Assembly: GCA_050743385.1 (NCBI GenBank)
Contig: JBOGFJ010000079.1
Coordinates: 1 to 43,646, forward strand
Reading direction: 5' to 3'
DNA: 43,646 bases
Source of the DNA: JACDBD01 sp050743385
Lineage (GTDB): Bacteria; Actinomycetota; Acidimicrobiia; IMCC26256; JACDBD01
This document shows positions 8,377-16,827 of this stretch, piece by piece. A program made the position numbers and the translations under genes. The notes below the pieces were generated by a model that did no database searches, was not told where the DNA came from, and saw only the letters and a list, made by a program, of their open reading frames with translations. How positions within the stretch are numbered: the first letter of the stretch is position 1; each line of letters opens with the position of its first letter.

Positions 8377-8793
8377 ATGGCGAAGAAGCGCGAGCTCGTC
8401 GAGCGTCTCGCCACGGTCCCGCTGTTCTCGCGTTGCTCACGCCGCGAGCTCCAGATCGTCGCGCGGCACATCGACACCATCAGATTTCCTCCGGACACGG
8501 TGATCGTGACCGAGAACGAAGAAGGCGACGCATTCTTCGTCGTGCTCGACGGGCGGGCGCGCGTCAACCGCGACGGCGGCGCCGTGGGCAGGCTCGAGCC
8601 CGGCGCGTACTTCGGCGAGCTCGCCTTGCTCGACCCCGCGCCCCGGAGCGCCACTGTCGAGGCCGAGACCCCCGTGGAGGTCGGCGTGCTCGGAACCCGC
8701 ATGTTCCGCACGCTGCTGCGGGAGCTGCCCGCCATCAGTGAGCGGCTTCTCGCCGGGTTGGCACGCGAGCTCCGGGAGGCGACGCGCCGATGA
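8377..8793 (+). CDS. stand-alone cyclic nucleotide-binding domain protein
   Basis: This 138-residue protein is almost only one CRP-like cNMP-binding domain. The phosphate-binding cassette is intact: FGELALLDPAPRSATVEA (about residues 80-97), with the Gly-Glu pair and the Arg that contact ribose and cyclic phosphate in CRP-type domains. There is no DNA-binding HTH or membrane segment. It starts with ATG after GAGGGGCTGAGGA, and its TGA overlaps the next ATG (ATGA at 8790-8793), so it is translationally coupled to the cyclase gene. It may buffer or report the cyclase product or act as a regulatory subunit. A near relative is encoded at 35150-35578. Confidence 0.9.
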   Translation: MAKKRELVERLATVPLFSRCSRRELQIVARHIDTIRFPPDTVIVTENEEGDAFFVVLDGRARVNRDGGAVGRLEPGAYFGELALLDPAPRSATVEAETPVEVGVLGTRMFRTLLRELPAISERLLAGLARELREATRR

Positions 8794-11700
8794 GCCCGCG
8801 AGCGAGCGGCACGTGGACGATCCTCTTCACCGATCTCGTCGGCTCGACCGAGCTGCGCGCCCGACTCGGTGACGACGAGGCCGACCGGCTGCGAGCCGCT
8901 CACGACCAGCTGCTGGGCGAGGCGGTCGAGACGCAGGGCGGCGACGTCGTCAAGGGGCTCGGCGACGGCATCATGGCGGCGTTCTCGGGTGCCGCCGACG
9001 CGGTCACGTGCGCCGTCGCGATGCAACAGGCGATCGATCGCCACAATCGCAGCTCCGCCGAACCGATCGACGTCCGTATCGGGATCAGCCTCGGCGACGC
9101 CCGCGCCGAGGAGAACGACCTCTTCGGCACCCCGGTCGTGGAAGCGGCTCGCTTGTGCGGCCGCGCCCAGGGCGGCCAGATCCTCTGCTCCGACCTCGTA
9201 CGCGCCGTCGCCGGCACCCGCGCTGCCCACGGCTTCAACCGCGTCGGCGAGCTCGAGCTCAAGGGCCTCCCCGAGCCGCTGGCGGTCTCGGAGGTGCTGT
9301 GGGAGCCGCTGCCGGTCGAGAGCCCGGCGTCGCCCATCCCGCTCCCCGGCGGCCTCGGCGTCGCCACGGACCGGTTCGCGTTCGTCGGCCGGGAAGACGA
9401 GCTCGAGAGCCTGCGGACGGCGGCGAAGCTGGCCGCCGAGGGAGATCGAGCGACGCTGCTGCTCGCGGGTGAGCCGGGCATCGGCAAGACGCGTCTCGCG
9501 TACGAGGTCGCACACGCACTGCACCACGATGGCGGCACCGTGCTCTACGGACGGTGTGACGACGAGGTCGGCGTTCCGTACCAACCCTTCGTCGAGGCGC
9601 TCGAGCACTTCGCCACGCACTGCCCGCCCGAAGAGATCTCGCGTCGCATGGGTCGGTACCCCGGTGAGCTCGCCCGCCTCGTGCCCTGGCTCACGGAGCA
9701 GATGCCCGACCTCCCTCCCCCGGTCGAGTCCGACCCGGAGACCGAGCGCTACCGCCTGTTCGAGGCCGTCGCCGGCTGGCTGGCCGCGACCTCCGATACC
9801 GAGCCGACGATCCTGATCCTCGACGACCTGCACTGGGCGGCAAAGCCCACCCTGTTGCTGTTCCGGCACATCGCGCAGTCGCAGGACGCGGCGCGCCTGC
9901 TCGTCATCGCCACCTACCGGGACACCGACCTCGAGCGCACCAGCGCGCTCCCGGAGGTGCTCGGCGACCTCCGGCGCACCGCCGGCGTCGAACGCGTCGC
10001 GCTCCGCGGCCTCGACGAGACCGGCGTCGTCGACTTCCTCGAGCACTCGGCCGGCCACACGATGGACGCCGCCGGGCTCGCCCTCGCCACCGCGATCCAT
10101 CACGAGACCGAGGGCAACCCGTTCTTCATCGGTGAGGTCCTCCGCCATCTGCGCGACACCGGCGCCATCTACGAGCAGGACGGCCGGTGGACCACCCATC
10201 TCCAGGTGAGCGAGCTCGGGATCCCCGAAGGTGTTCGGGAAGTGATCGGCCGCCGGCTGACGCGCCTCTCCGACGAGGCCAACCAGACGCTGACCCTGGC
10301 CGCGGTCGTGGGCCGGGGCTTCGAGCTCGAGGTCGTCGAGCGCGTGAGCGACCTCGACGAGGAGGAGCTGCTCGGCGCGCTCGACGAGGCCGTCGACGCC
10401 CGTCTCGTCCACGATACCGGCGTCGGTCGGTACCGCTTCGCGCACGCGCTCGTGCGGTCGACGCTCTACGACGAGGTTCGCCCGACTCGCAGGGCACGGC
10501 TCCACCAGCGCGTCGGCGCCGCCATCGAGGCCGCGCACGCCGCCGACCTCGACGACCACCTGGGCGAGCTCGCTCATCACTACGCCCGCTCGGCCGGGGG
10601 CGGCGAGGCCGCCAAGGCGGTCGAGTTCGCACGGCGGGCCGGCGAATACGCGCTCGCGCAGTTGGCCCACGACGACGCGGTCTCGTTGTTCGAACAGGCC
10701 GCCGACCTCCTCGACGACGGCAACGAGACCGAGCGCGGCGCGGTGCTGCTCGGGCTCGGCGTGGCCCGGCGGCGCGCCGGCGATCCCAGGTACCGGGAGA
10801 CGCTCCTCGAGGCGGCGCAGCTGGCCGACGAGCTCGGGGACGCCGACCTGCTCTGCCGAGCGGCGTTGGCCAACAACCGGGGCTTCTTCAGCGCGACCGG
10901 TGCCACCGACACCGGGCGCATCGCGGTGCTCGAGCGTGCGCTCGAGAAGATCGGGTCCGACGACAGCGCGACCCGGGCGCGTCTGCTCGCGAACCTCGCC
11001 CTCGAGGAGATCTTCGCCGGCGACCTGACGGATCGGCTCGCCCGGAGTGACGAGGCGCTCGCGGTAGCGCGCCGAGTGGGCGACGACGCGACGCTGGCGC
11101 ACGTGCTGACGACCCGGTCGGCGAGCATCTGGGATCCGAGCACGCTCGACGAGCGGCTCGCGAACACCGCCGACGTGGTCGAGCTGGCCGAGCGACTCGG
11201 CGATCCCTCCGCGCTCTTCTTCGCCACTTGGTACCGGATGGCCACGTGCCTGGAAGCAGGACGGGTCGACGAGTACGAGGGGTCGCTCGCGGACGTGAAG
11301 CAGTGGGCGGGCGAGCTGGGCCAGTCGACGCCGATCTGGATGGCGGAGTTCACCACCGCCAGCCACGAGTTCCTCCGCGGCCGATTCGACCGCGCCGAGG
11401 AACGCGCGCTGGCGTCACTCGACCTCGGTCAGCGCGCCAGCGAGCCCGACGCGGTGTTCTTCTTCGGCGTCCTGCTGTTCGGGATCCGGCGCGAGCAAGG
11501 ACGGCTCGTCGAGATCCGGGACCTCGTGCGGGTCGCGACCGAGGAGAACCAAGGCATCGCCGGCATCAGTGCGATGTTCGCCGACACGTGCACGCAGCTC
11601 GGCGAGCTCGACGAGGCTCGCGCACTCCTCGACCGGCTGGCGGAGTCGGGCTTCGGGAATCGACCGCGCGACCAGATCTGGTCCAGCTTCATGTGGATCT

Positions 11701-12089
11701 GCGCCGAGACTGCGGCCAGGCTCGGTGACACCGAGCGGGCACGCGCGCTCACCGACCTCCTCGAGCCCTACGAGACCCAGCTCGTCTACAACGGCCTGGT
11801 CCCGTTCGGTTCCGTCGGCTGCACCCTCGGCCGGCTCGCGCTCGCTCGGGGGCGCCTCGAAGACGCCGAGCGGCACTTCAGCCGCTCGCTCGAGACGGAA
11901 GAGCGCATGCGGGCGCCGGTGCTCGCGGCCCGGAGCCGCCTCGGCCTCGCTCGCGTGTTCCTCGCCCGTGGCACTGATGGTGACGGCGAACGCGCCCGGG
12001 CACTGCTCGACGAGGTCCTCGACGTCGCCCGCGAGTGCGGCGCCGCGGCCCTGGAGGCGGAAGCGCTGGCGACGACGGAGGGTGCCTGA
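8790..12089 (+). CDS. class III nucleotidyl cyclase fused to AAA ATPase and TPR-like region
   Basis: A 1099-residue protein. Residues about 3-175 form a class III cyclase domain: metal-binding Asp in FTDLVGST, the second Asp and a Lys in VKGLGDGI, and the conserved Arg in VVEAARLC. The transition-state Asn normally three residues before AAR's first Ala region is replaced (Val), so activity or product is uncertain. An AAA_16 P-loop domain follows, with Walker A GEPGIGKT (about 228-235) and Walker B ILILDDLHWA (about 340-349). From about 580 to the end are TPR-like helical repeats. The layout matches mycobacterial multidomain cyclase-regulators, but no LuxR HTH is present at the C-terminus. It is coupled at both ends: ATGA with the cNMP-binding gene and TGATG with the phospholipase gene. 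Confidence 0.9.
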   Translation: MSPRASGTWTILFTDLVGSTELRARLGDDEADRLRAAHDQLLGEAVETQGGDVVKGLGDGIMAAFSGAADAVTCAVAMQQAIDRHNRSSAEPIDVRIGISLGDARAEENDLFGTPVVEAARLCGRAQGGQILCSDLVRAVAGTRAAHGFNRVGELELKGLPEPLAVSEVLWEPLPVESPASPIPLPGGLGVATDRFAFVGREDELESLRTAAKLAAEGDRATLLLAGEPGIGKTRLAYEVAHALHHDGGTVLYGRCDDEVGVPYQPFVEALEHFATHCPPEEISRRMGRYPGELARLVPWLTEQMPDLPPPVESDPETERYRLFEAVAGWLAATSDTEPTILILDDLHWAAKPTLLLFRHIAQSQDAARLLVIATYRDTDLERTSALPEVLGDLRRTAGVERVALRGLDETGVVDFLEHSAGHTMDAAGLALATAIHHETEGNPFFIGEVLRHLRDTGAIYEQDGRWTTHLQVSELGIPEGVREVIGRRLTRLSDEANQTLTLAAVVGRGFELEVVERVSDLDEEELLGALDEAVDARLVHDTGVGRYRFAHALVRSTLYDEVRPTRRARLHQRVGAAIEAAHAADLDDHLGELAHHYARSAGGGEAAKAVEFARRAGEYALAQLAHDDAVSLFEQAADLLDDGNETERGAVLLGLGVARRRAGDPRYRETLLEAAQLADELGDADLLCRAALANNRGFFSATGATDTGRIAVLERALEKIGSDDSATRARLLANLALEEIFAGDLTDRLARSDEALAVARRVGDDATLAHVLTTRSASIWDPSTLDERLANTADVVELAERLGDPSALFFATWYRMATCLEAGRVDEYEGSLADVKQWAGELGQSTPIWMAEFTTASHEFLRGRFDRAEERALASLDLGQRASEPDAVFFFGVLLFGIRREQGRLVEIRDLVRVATEENQGIAGISAMFADTCTQLGELDEARALLDRLAESGFGNRPRDQIWSSFMWICAETAARLGDTERARALTDLLEPYETQLVYNGLVPFGSVGCTLGRLALARGRLEDAERHFSRSLETEERMRAPVLAARSRLGLARVFLARGTDGDGERARALLDEVLDVARECGAAALEAEALATTEGA

Positions 12090-13873
12090 TGCTGCGAGCC
12101 ACCGAGCTGCCACCGCGGACGTTCCTCGGTCAGCTCTCTCCCGACGAACGCGACCAGCTCCTCGCTCGCTGGCCCCGTCGCCGCTTCCCGGCAGGCTCGA
12201 TCGTGATCGAGCGGGGCGAGCTCGGGGCGGGCGTGTACGTGGTCTTGACCGGATCGGCCGAGGTCCTCGCCCCCGAACCGTCGGGGGAGGCCCGGCGGCT
12301 CGCGCTCGTCGGCGAGGGTGACCTGCTCGGCGAGCTGGGCTTGTTCAGTGGACAGGCGGCCTCCAGCACCGTGCGCGCGGTCACAGATGTCGAGGCGCTC
12401 GCGGTGGAGGCCGACGATGCACTGGACGCGGCGCGGGAGTTGCCCTGGCTGTACCCCGCCCTCGGCAGCGTCGTCGCCGAACGCCTCGTGCGCACGCAAC
12501 GCCAGTTGCTGGCGACGCGGACGGGACGCGTCATCGTGCTGCGCGACCAGGACGCTCCGCCGATGCTCCCCTTCGCCGTCGGTGCGAGCATCGCCTGGCA
12601 CACACGCGAGCGCGTCCTTCTCGTTCTCTCCGGCGCGCCGGTGGGTGACCTCCCGGTGCCCGTGCACGACTGTGCCGACGCCGACGACCTGCTCGCGCTC
12701 GCCGGCGAGGTCGGCGCGGACCCCGCGTGCCGCGTGGCACGTGTCACGAGGGCGTGGGACTCGGTCGAGCTCGCCGCGGCGGTGCGGCGGGCGGCCGAGC
12801 TCGCGCCCACGGTCGTTGTCTGCAGTCCTGCGTCGCTGGGCGTAGACGTCGGAGCTGACATCGAGGCGCAGATCACCGCGCCGGCGAGGCCCCGTCCGGC
12901 GGAGGGATCGCTCACGATCGTGGGGTGGGCGACCGGGGCGCGACCCGGCGAGCTCCCGGTGCGCGAGCCGCGCGGGCAGGAGCTCACCGACCTCACCGCC
13001 GGGCGCATCGGCCTCGCCGGGCCCGCGGGCCGCGATCTCGGGCGCGCGGCGCGTTCGTTGATCCGCCATCGCGTCGGTCTCGCACTCGGGTCGGGCAGCG
13101 CGCGTGGCTTCGCCCACGTCGGGGTGTTGCGAGCCTTCGCGCAATACGGCATACCGGTGGACGCCATCGCCGGGACCAGCATCGGCGCCGCCGTCGCCGC
13201 TCTCCATGCGGGTGGCGAGACGCCGGAGCAGATCTTCGCCACGCTCACCCAGGCCGGGCGGCTGGCGGTGCGGCCGTTCGGAACCGGGCGATCGCTGCTG
13301 TCGATCGCGGGGCTCCGCACGCTGATCGAGCACCGGGCGGCCGGCCGCCGCATCGAGGAGCTCCCGATCCCGCTCGCGGTCGTCGCCGCCGACCTCGACA
13401 CCGGACAGGAGATCGTGCTGCACCGGGGTGCGCTGGCCGCCGCCGTCCTGGCCAGCCTGGCGATCCCCGGGGTCTACCCACCGCAACACGTCGCCGGCCG
13501 TCGCCTCATCGACGGGGCCTACGTCGATCCGGTACCGGTGCAGGTGACCGCGTCGCTGGGCGTCGACAAGGTCGTCGCGGTCAGGCTCGCGACCCGGCCG
13601 CCGACCGGCCTCGTCGAGACCGAGTCCGCCGTGACGAAGGGCGAGTCCCTCTGGGCACCGCAGGTCATCCTGCGCTCGCTCGACGTGATGGCGGGCGCGA
13701 TCGCCGCGTCCGCGGCCACCGCCGCGGACGTTCTCGTCGAGCCCTCGTTCCACGGCCTCGGCGGCGGCCTGCGCGACTTTCGCCGGGGACGCGAGTACGA
13801 GCGCGTGGGCGAGGCAGCCACCCGGGCGGTGCTCCCCGCCCTGGCCGACGCGCTGCCGTGGGTCGACGCGTGA
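12089..13873 (+). CDS. patatin-like phospholipase (NTE/RssA family) with N-terminal cNMP-binding domain
   Basis: About 594 residues from the ATG at 12089, whose A is the last base of the cyclase stop (TGATG). Residues about 20-130 form a cNMP-binding fold (FPAGSIVIERGELGAGVYVVL; GELGLFSGQAASSTVRA). The Arg of the phosphate-binding cassette is replaced by Ala/Ser, so ligand binding is doubtful. A middle linker of about 200 residues resembles that of neuropathy-target-esterase proteins. The patatin domain has all catalytic features: oxyanion loop GSGSARGFAHVG (about 333-344), nucleophile elbow GTSIG (about 361-365) and the Asp of DGAYVDPVP (about 473). It should hydrolyse membrane or lysophospholipids at the inner membrane. 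Its neighbours suggest control by cyclic nucleotides. An in-frame ATG at 12035 would overlap the cyclase by 55 bp and is less likely. Confidence 0.9.
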   Translation: MLRATELPPRTFLGQLSPDERDQLLARWPRRRFPAGSIVIERGELGAGVYVVLTGSAEVLAPEPSGEARRLALVGEGDLLGELGLFSGQAASSTVRAVTDVEALAVEADDALDAARELPWLYPALGSVVAERLVRTQRQLLATRTGRVIVLRDQDAPPMLPFAVGASIAWHTRERVLLVLSGAPVGDLPVPVHDCADADDLLALAGEVGADPACRVARVTRAWDSVELAAAVRRAAELAPTVVVCSPASLGVDVGADIEAQITAPARPRPAEGSLTIVGWATGARPGELPVREPRGQELTDLTAGRIGLAGPAGRDLGRAARSLIRHRVGLALGSGSARGFAHVGVLRAFAQYGIPVDAIAGTSIGAAVAALHAGGETPEQIFATLTQAGRLAVRPFGTGRSLLSIAGLRTLIEHRAAGRRIEELPIPLAVVAADLDTGQEIVLHRGALAAAVLASLAIPGVYPPQHVAGRRLIDGAYVDPVPVQVTASLGVDKVVAVRLATRPPTGLVETESAVTKGESLWAPQVILRSLDVMAGAIAASAATAADVLVEPSFHGLGGGLRDFRRGREYERVGEAATRAVLPALADALPWVDA

Positions 13874-13912
13874 CGTGAACGTTCGCAAACGACGAGTCCG
13901 AGGAGGACTGTG

Positions 13913-14803
13913 ATGCCGACCGCGACCGAACCAGCCGCTGCGATCTCCGACGACGAGCTCTTCGCTCGCATCGAGGTGCGCCCGCCGTACTTCTCGCTCA
14001 CCGACCTCCGGCGGGGCCACGACAACGCCATGTCGGCGCGGGTACAGACCCGGCAGTCGCTCGGAGGTGAAGCCGGCCCGGTGAGCGCGGCCGAGACCGG
14101 CCGGCACCTCGCCATCCTCGGGTCGTGCTCGGCGGCGTTCGCCAACCCGGCGGCCGCCCGGCACTTCTACCTCGCCTACGACGCCGAGCTGCGCCGGTCG
14201 CGTACCCGGATCGAGCCCGACTACGCAGGTGAGCTCGTCGCCCGCGGCCGCGCCGATTTCATCGATCCGTCGACCGCGATCGCGGTCACCGAGCTCCGGA
14301 CCGAGGACGGCCGCACGATCTACAGCCTCATCGTGTACTACCTGGTCGTCCCGGAGAACGACTTCCGGACGCTGTTCGCGGCGCACGCGCACCCGGACGC
14401 CGCCCTCGAGGGACGACCCGACCCATTCGAGGACGTCATCGGCTTGGACGACGTGTCGGTGTGGGACACCCGGCTCCACGGCACGCTCGGGCGCATCGAC
14501 CCGTACCGCTGCGCCGGGCACTTTCCGGGGCTGCCGGCGATGCCGGTGGCGTTCCTCATGTCGAACCTCAGCGCGGCGGCCGCTCGCGTTCTGAAGCACG
14601 TTCTCGACCGCGACGAACTCGACTACGTGATCCGCGAGGCCTCGGTACGGGCCGAGAACCTCGCGTTCACCGACGAGCGCGTCGACATCCACGTCGAGTA
14701 CCAGCGGTTCGCGAGCGGTACACACTGGCTGCACTGCGCCGCGATCGCGGAGGGAACGAAGTCCGTCGGGCAGACGCACATCAAGGTTCGCGTCCGCGAC
14801 TGA
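13913..14803 (+). CDS. hotdog-fold (FabA/FabZ-like) protein
   Basis: A 296-residue protein. The ATG at 13913 has AGGAGGA six bases upstream; a GTG directly before it (13910) is too close to that site. The C-terminal half contains AGHFPGLPAMPVAFLM, which closely matches the HFPGxPxxPG active-site motif of FabZ/FabA 3-hydroxyacyl-ACP dehydratases, including the catalytic His. The N-terminal half (GRHLAILGSCSAAFANP, HFYLAYDAEL) may be a second, degenerate hotdog. This suggests a thioester dehydratase or thioesterase acting on an acyl-ACP or acyl-CoA. A PLP-dependent decarboxylase gene follows after 108 bp on the same strand. The family assignment rests on one motif plus length. Confidence 0.6.
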   Translation: MPTATEPAAAISDDELFARIEVRPPYFSLTDLRRGHDNAMSARVQTRQSLGGEAGPVSAAETGRHLAILGSCSAAFANPAAARHFYLAYDAELRRSRTRIEPDYAGELVARGRADFIDPSTAIAVTELRTEDGRTIYSLIVYYLVVPENDFRTLFAAHAHPDAALEGRPDPFEDVIGLDDVSVWDTRLHGTLGRIDPYRCAGHFPGLPAMPVAFLMSNLSAAAARVLKHVLDRDELDYVIREASVRAENLAFTDERVDIHVEYQRFASGTHWLHCAAIAEGTKSVGQTHIKVRVRD

Positions 14804-14911
14804 CTCTCTGGTCGCACTCGCTCCGCTCGCCGCTCCGCACGCGCCTGGCGGTCCGGAGGCGGGCGACAGTCGTCTTGCGGTGCGCCGGGCTTCGGTGCTG
14901 AGGTCCGTCTC

Positions 14912-16315
14912 ATGAGCCTTGTTCCACTCGAGCCCGACCGCGTCGAGATGGACCGTATGGGGGCGGCGGCACTGGCGTTCGTCAACGACTTCATCGACGC
15001 GCGGACCGTCGTACCGGCATCCGCCCTCGAGGGCGCCTGGCCGCTCGCCGACGACCTCGTGGCTGCGCGACCGCCGGCGATCGGCCGCCCGCTGGGCGAG
15101 CTCCTCCACGTCGTCGACGCCGCGGCCGCACGCGCGGTCGATACCGCCGGGCCCGGCTACCTGGCCTACGTTCCCGGCGGCGGGCTCTTCGCCGCTGCTC
15201 TGGCCGACTTCGTCGCGTGCGCGATCAACCGGTTCGTCAACCTTGCCGATCTCGCCCCGGCAACGGCCGCGATCGAGGCATCGGTGATCCGCTGGCTCTG
15301 CGAGCTGTTCGCCCTGCCGGCGTCCTCGCAGGGGATCCTCACGTCGGGCGGGTCGATGGCCAACCTGTCGGCGATCGTGACTGCCCGCGCCACGCTGTTG
15401 GGCGACGACTTCGCCGACGGCACGCTCTACGTGTCGCCGCACACGCACCAGTCGGTGGCGAAGGCGGCGATGATCGCGGGCTTTCCGCCGGCTTCGGTGC
15501 GATCCGTCGCCTGCAGCGCCGATCTCGCGCTCGATCCCTCGGCGCTCCGAGAGGCGATCCGAGCCGACCGCGCGTCCGGTCGGCGTCCGTTCTGCGTCGT
15601 CGCCACTGCGGGAACGACCAACACCGGTGCCGTCGACCCCATCGACGACATCGCGACCGTCGCCGCCGAGGAAGAGCTGTGGTGCCACGTCGACGCCGCC
15701 TACGGGGGGTTCTTCCAGCTGACGGAGCGAGGACGTGCTCGCTTCACCGGGATCGAGCGCGCCGACTCGATCACCCTCGACCCCCACAAGGGCATGTTCC
15801 TGCCGTACGGCACGGGCTGCCTGCTCGTGCGCGACGGGGGGCGACTGCGCGCCGCCCACCACGTCGGCAGCGAGCTCTTCCAAGATCTCGGCGCGGCCGG
15901 CGGCATTCCGAACTACGCCGAGTACTCGCCCGAGCTGTCGCGCGACTTCCGCGGCTTGCGTGTCTGGCTGCCGCTCCATCTTCACGGGGTCGACGCCTTC
16001 GGGGCCGCGCTCGACGAGAAGCTCGACCTCACCCGGACCGTCTTCGACGGCCTGCGGGCCACGGCCGAGATCGAGATTTCCTGGGACCCGCCGCTCAGCA
16101 TCGTGGCGTTCCGTCTCGCCGGCCGCGACGACGCCGCTAACCGGCAGCTCCTCGACCGGATCAATGCGTCGAGGCGGATCGCGCTCTCCAGCACGATGGT
16201 CGGCGGCCGTTACACCCTGCGGGTGTGCGTGCTCTCGCACCGGACGCACCGCGACCGGATCGAAGAAGCCGTGGCGATCATTCGCGAGTCGGCGCTCGCC
16301 GAAATTGGCAAATAG
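14912..16315 (+). CDS. group II PLP-dependent amino acid decarboxylase
   Basis: 467 residues with the fold-type I decarboxylase pattern (aromatic-L-amino-acid/glutamate decarboxylase family). Seen are LTSGGSMANLSAI (PLP phosphate site), the cofactor-stacking and carboxylate region TAGTTNTGAVDPIDDI, the PLP-pyridine Asp in HVDAAYGGFF, and the Schiff-base Lys in SITLDPHKGMFLPYG. Length fits DDC-like enzymes. The substrate (aromatic amino acid, glutamate, aspartate or other) cannot be read from the sequence. The start ATG has only a weak AGG nearby. The gene follows the hotdog-protein gene and may share its transcript. The 108-bp gap between them shows no feature I can name. Confidence 0.88.
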   Translation: MSLVPLEPDRVEMDRMGAAALAFVNDFIDARTVVPASALEGAWPLADDLVAARPPAIGRPLGELLHVVDAAAARAVDTAGPGYLAYVPGGGLFAAALADFVACAINRFVNLADLAPATAAIEASVIRWLCELFALPASSQGILTSGGSMANLSAIVTARATLLGDDFADGTLYVSPHTHQSVAKAAMIAGFPPASVRSVACSADLALDPSALREAIRADRASGRRPFCVVATAGTTNTGAVDPIDDIATVAAEEELWCHVDAAYGGFFQLTERGRARFTGIERADSITLDPHKGMFLPYGTGCLLVRDGGRLRAAHHVGSELFQDLGAAGGIPNYAEYSPELSRDFRGLRVWLPLHLHGVDAFGAALDEKLDLTRTVFDGLRATAEIEISWDPPLSIVAFRLAGRDDAANRQLLDRINASRRIALSSTMVGGRYTLRVCVLSHRTHRDRIEEAVAIIRESALAEIGK

Positions 16316-16327
16316 AATGGCGCGCCA
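16313..16327 (+). promoter_or_regulatory. possible promoter with palindrome before the small conserved gene
   Basis: TAGAAT (16313-16318) is a good -10 candidate 35 bp upstream of the next ATG, in a locally AT-richer patch. The palindrome TGGCGCGCCA (16318-16327) overlaps its end, inside a wider ATTGGC/GCCAAT dyad (16304-16309, 16324-16329). It begins at the end of the decarboxylase gene. No -35 box was recognised. Confidence 0.35.
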
Positions 16328-16353
16328 ATAGATCAATAGCAGGGAGACGATCG

Positions 16354-16770
16354 ATGGCCGCAGCCCGAAAGAAGACGACCATGACCACCGCCCACAAGCG
16401 GGCGCTGGCCGAGGGTCGCGAGCTCGGCCGGGCGGTGCGCCGCTACCTCGACGCCCTTGATCAGAACCGCCCGCGGCGGGGCCGGAAGCGCACGCCGGAG
16501 TCGATCGAGCGCCGCCTCGACGCGATCTCCGCGCAGCTCGACTCCGCGACCCCGCTCCAGCGACTCCAACTCGTGCAGGAGCGCCTGGATCTGACGGCCG
16601 AGCTCGACCAGCTCGACGCCAAGATCGACCTCTCGGCCCTCGAGCGCGACTTCGCCAAGGTGGCGAAGGACTATGCGCAGCGCAAGGGCATCTCGTATGC
16701 GGCCTGGCGCGAGCTCGGCGTCCCCCCCGACGTGCTCAAGAAAGCCGGCATCGGCCGCGGGAGCGCCTAA
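16354..16770 (+). CDS. conserved actinobacterial hypothetical protein, basic and helical
   Basis: 138 residues from the ATG at 16354, which has AGGGAG seven bases upstream. The N-terminus is rich in Lys/Arg (MAAARKKTTMTTAHKRAL), followed by RRGRKRTPESIERRLDAI and a predicted coiled-coil stretch (about 60-110). It ends with KGISYAAWRELGVPPDVLKKAGI, a short helix-turn-helix-like tail. I recall this pattern as a widespread uncharacterised actinobacterial family; the basic N-terminus and HTH-like C-terminus would suit nucleic acid binding. That is inference. The gene converges on purQ and shares a hairpin terminator with it. Confidence 0.8.
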   Translation: MAAARKKTTMTTAHKRALAEGRELGRAVRRYLDALDQNRPRRGRKRTPESIERRLDAISAQLDSATPLQRLQLVQERLDLTAELDQLDAKIDLSALERDFAKVAKDYAQRKGISYAAWRELGVPPDVLKKAGIGRGSA

Positions 16771-16780
16771 CCGTCTCGGC

Positions 16781-16827
16781 GCGTTGGGTCGAAAGCGCGG
16801 TTATACGCCGACTTTCTGACCCAACGC
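16781..16827. terminator. bidirectional hairpin terminator between convergent genes
   Basis: GCGTTGGGTC (16781-16790) pairs perfectly with GACCCAACGC (16818-16827). The stem continues inward with GAAAG/CTTTC after a single bulged base. The hairpin lies 10 bp after the stop of the small basic protein and contains the purQ stop codon and its last codons. No long T-run follows. Position between two convergent genes and stem length support a terminator for both. Confidence 0.65.

Noticed and set aside
7995..11366. A minus-strand frame of about 1100 codons opposite the transporter and cyclase
   Set aside because: Antisense shadow of well-supported genes.
11786..16336. A very long open frame (about 1500 codons) on the minus strand
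   Set aside because: It lies antisense to the cyclase end, the patatin, the hotdog and the decarboxylase genes, all with clear motifs. Long antisense frames are expected at this GC content; its translation is Arg/Gly/Val/His-rich without any domain.
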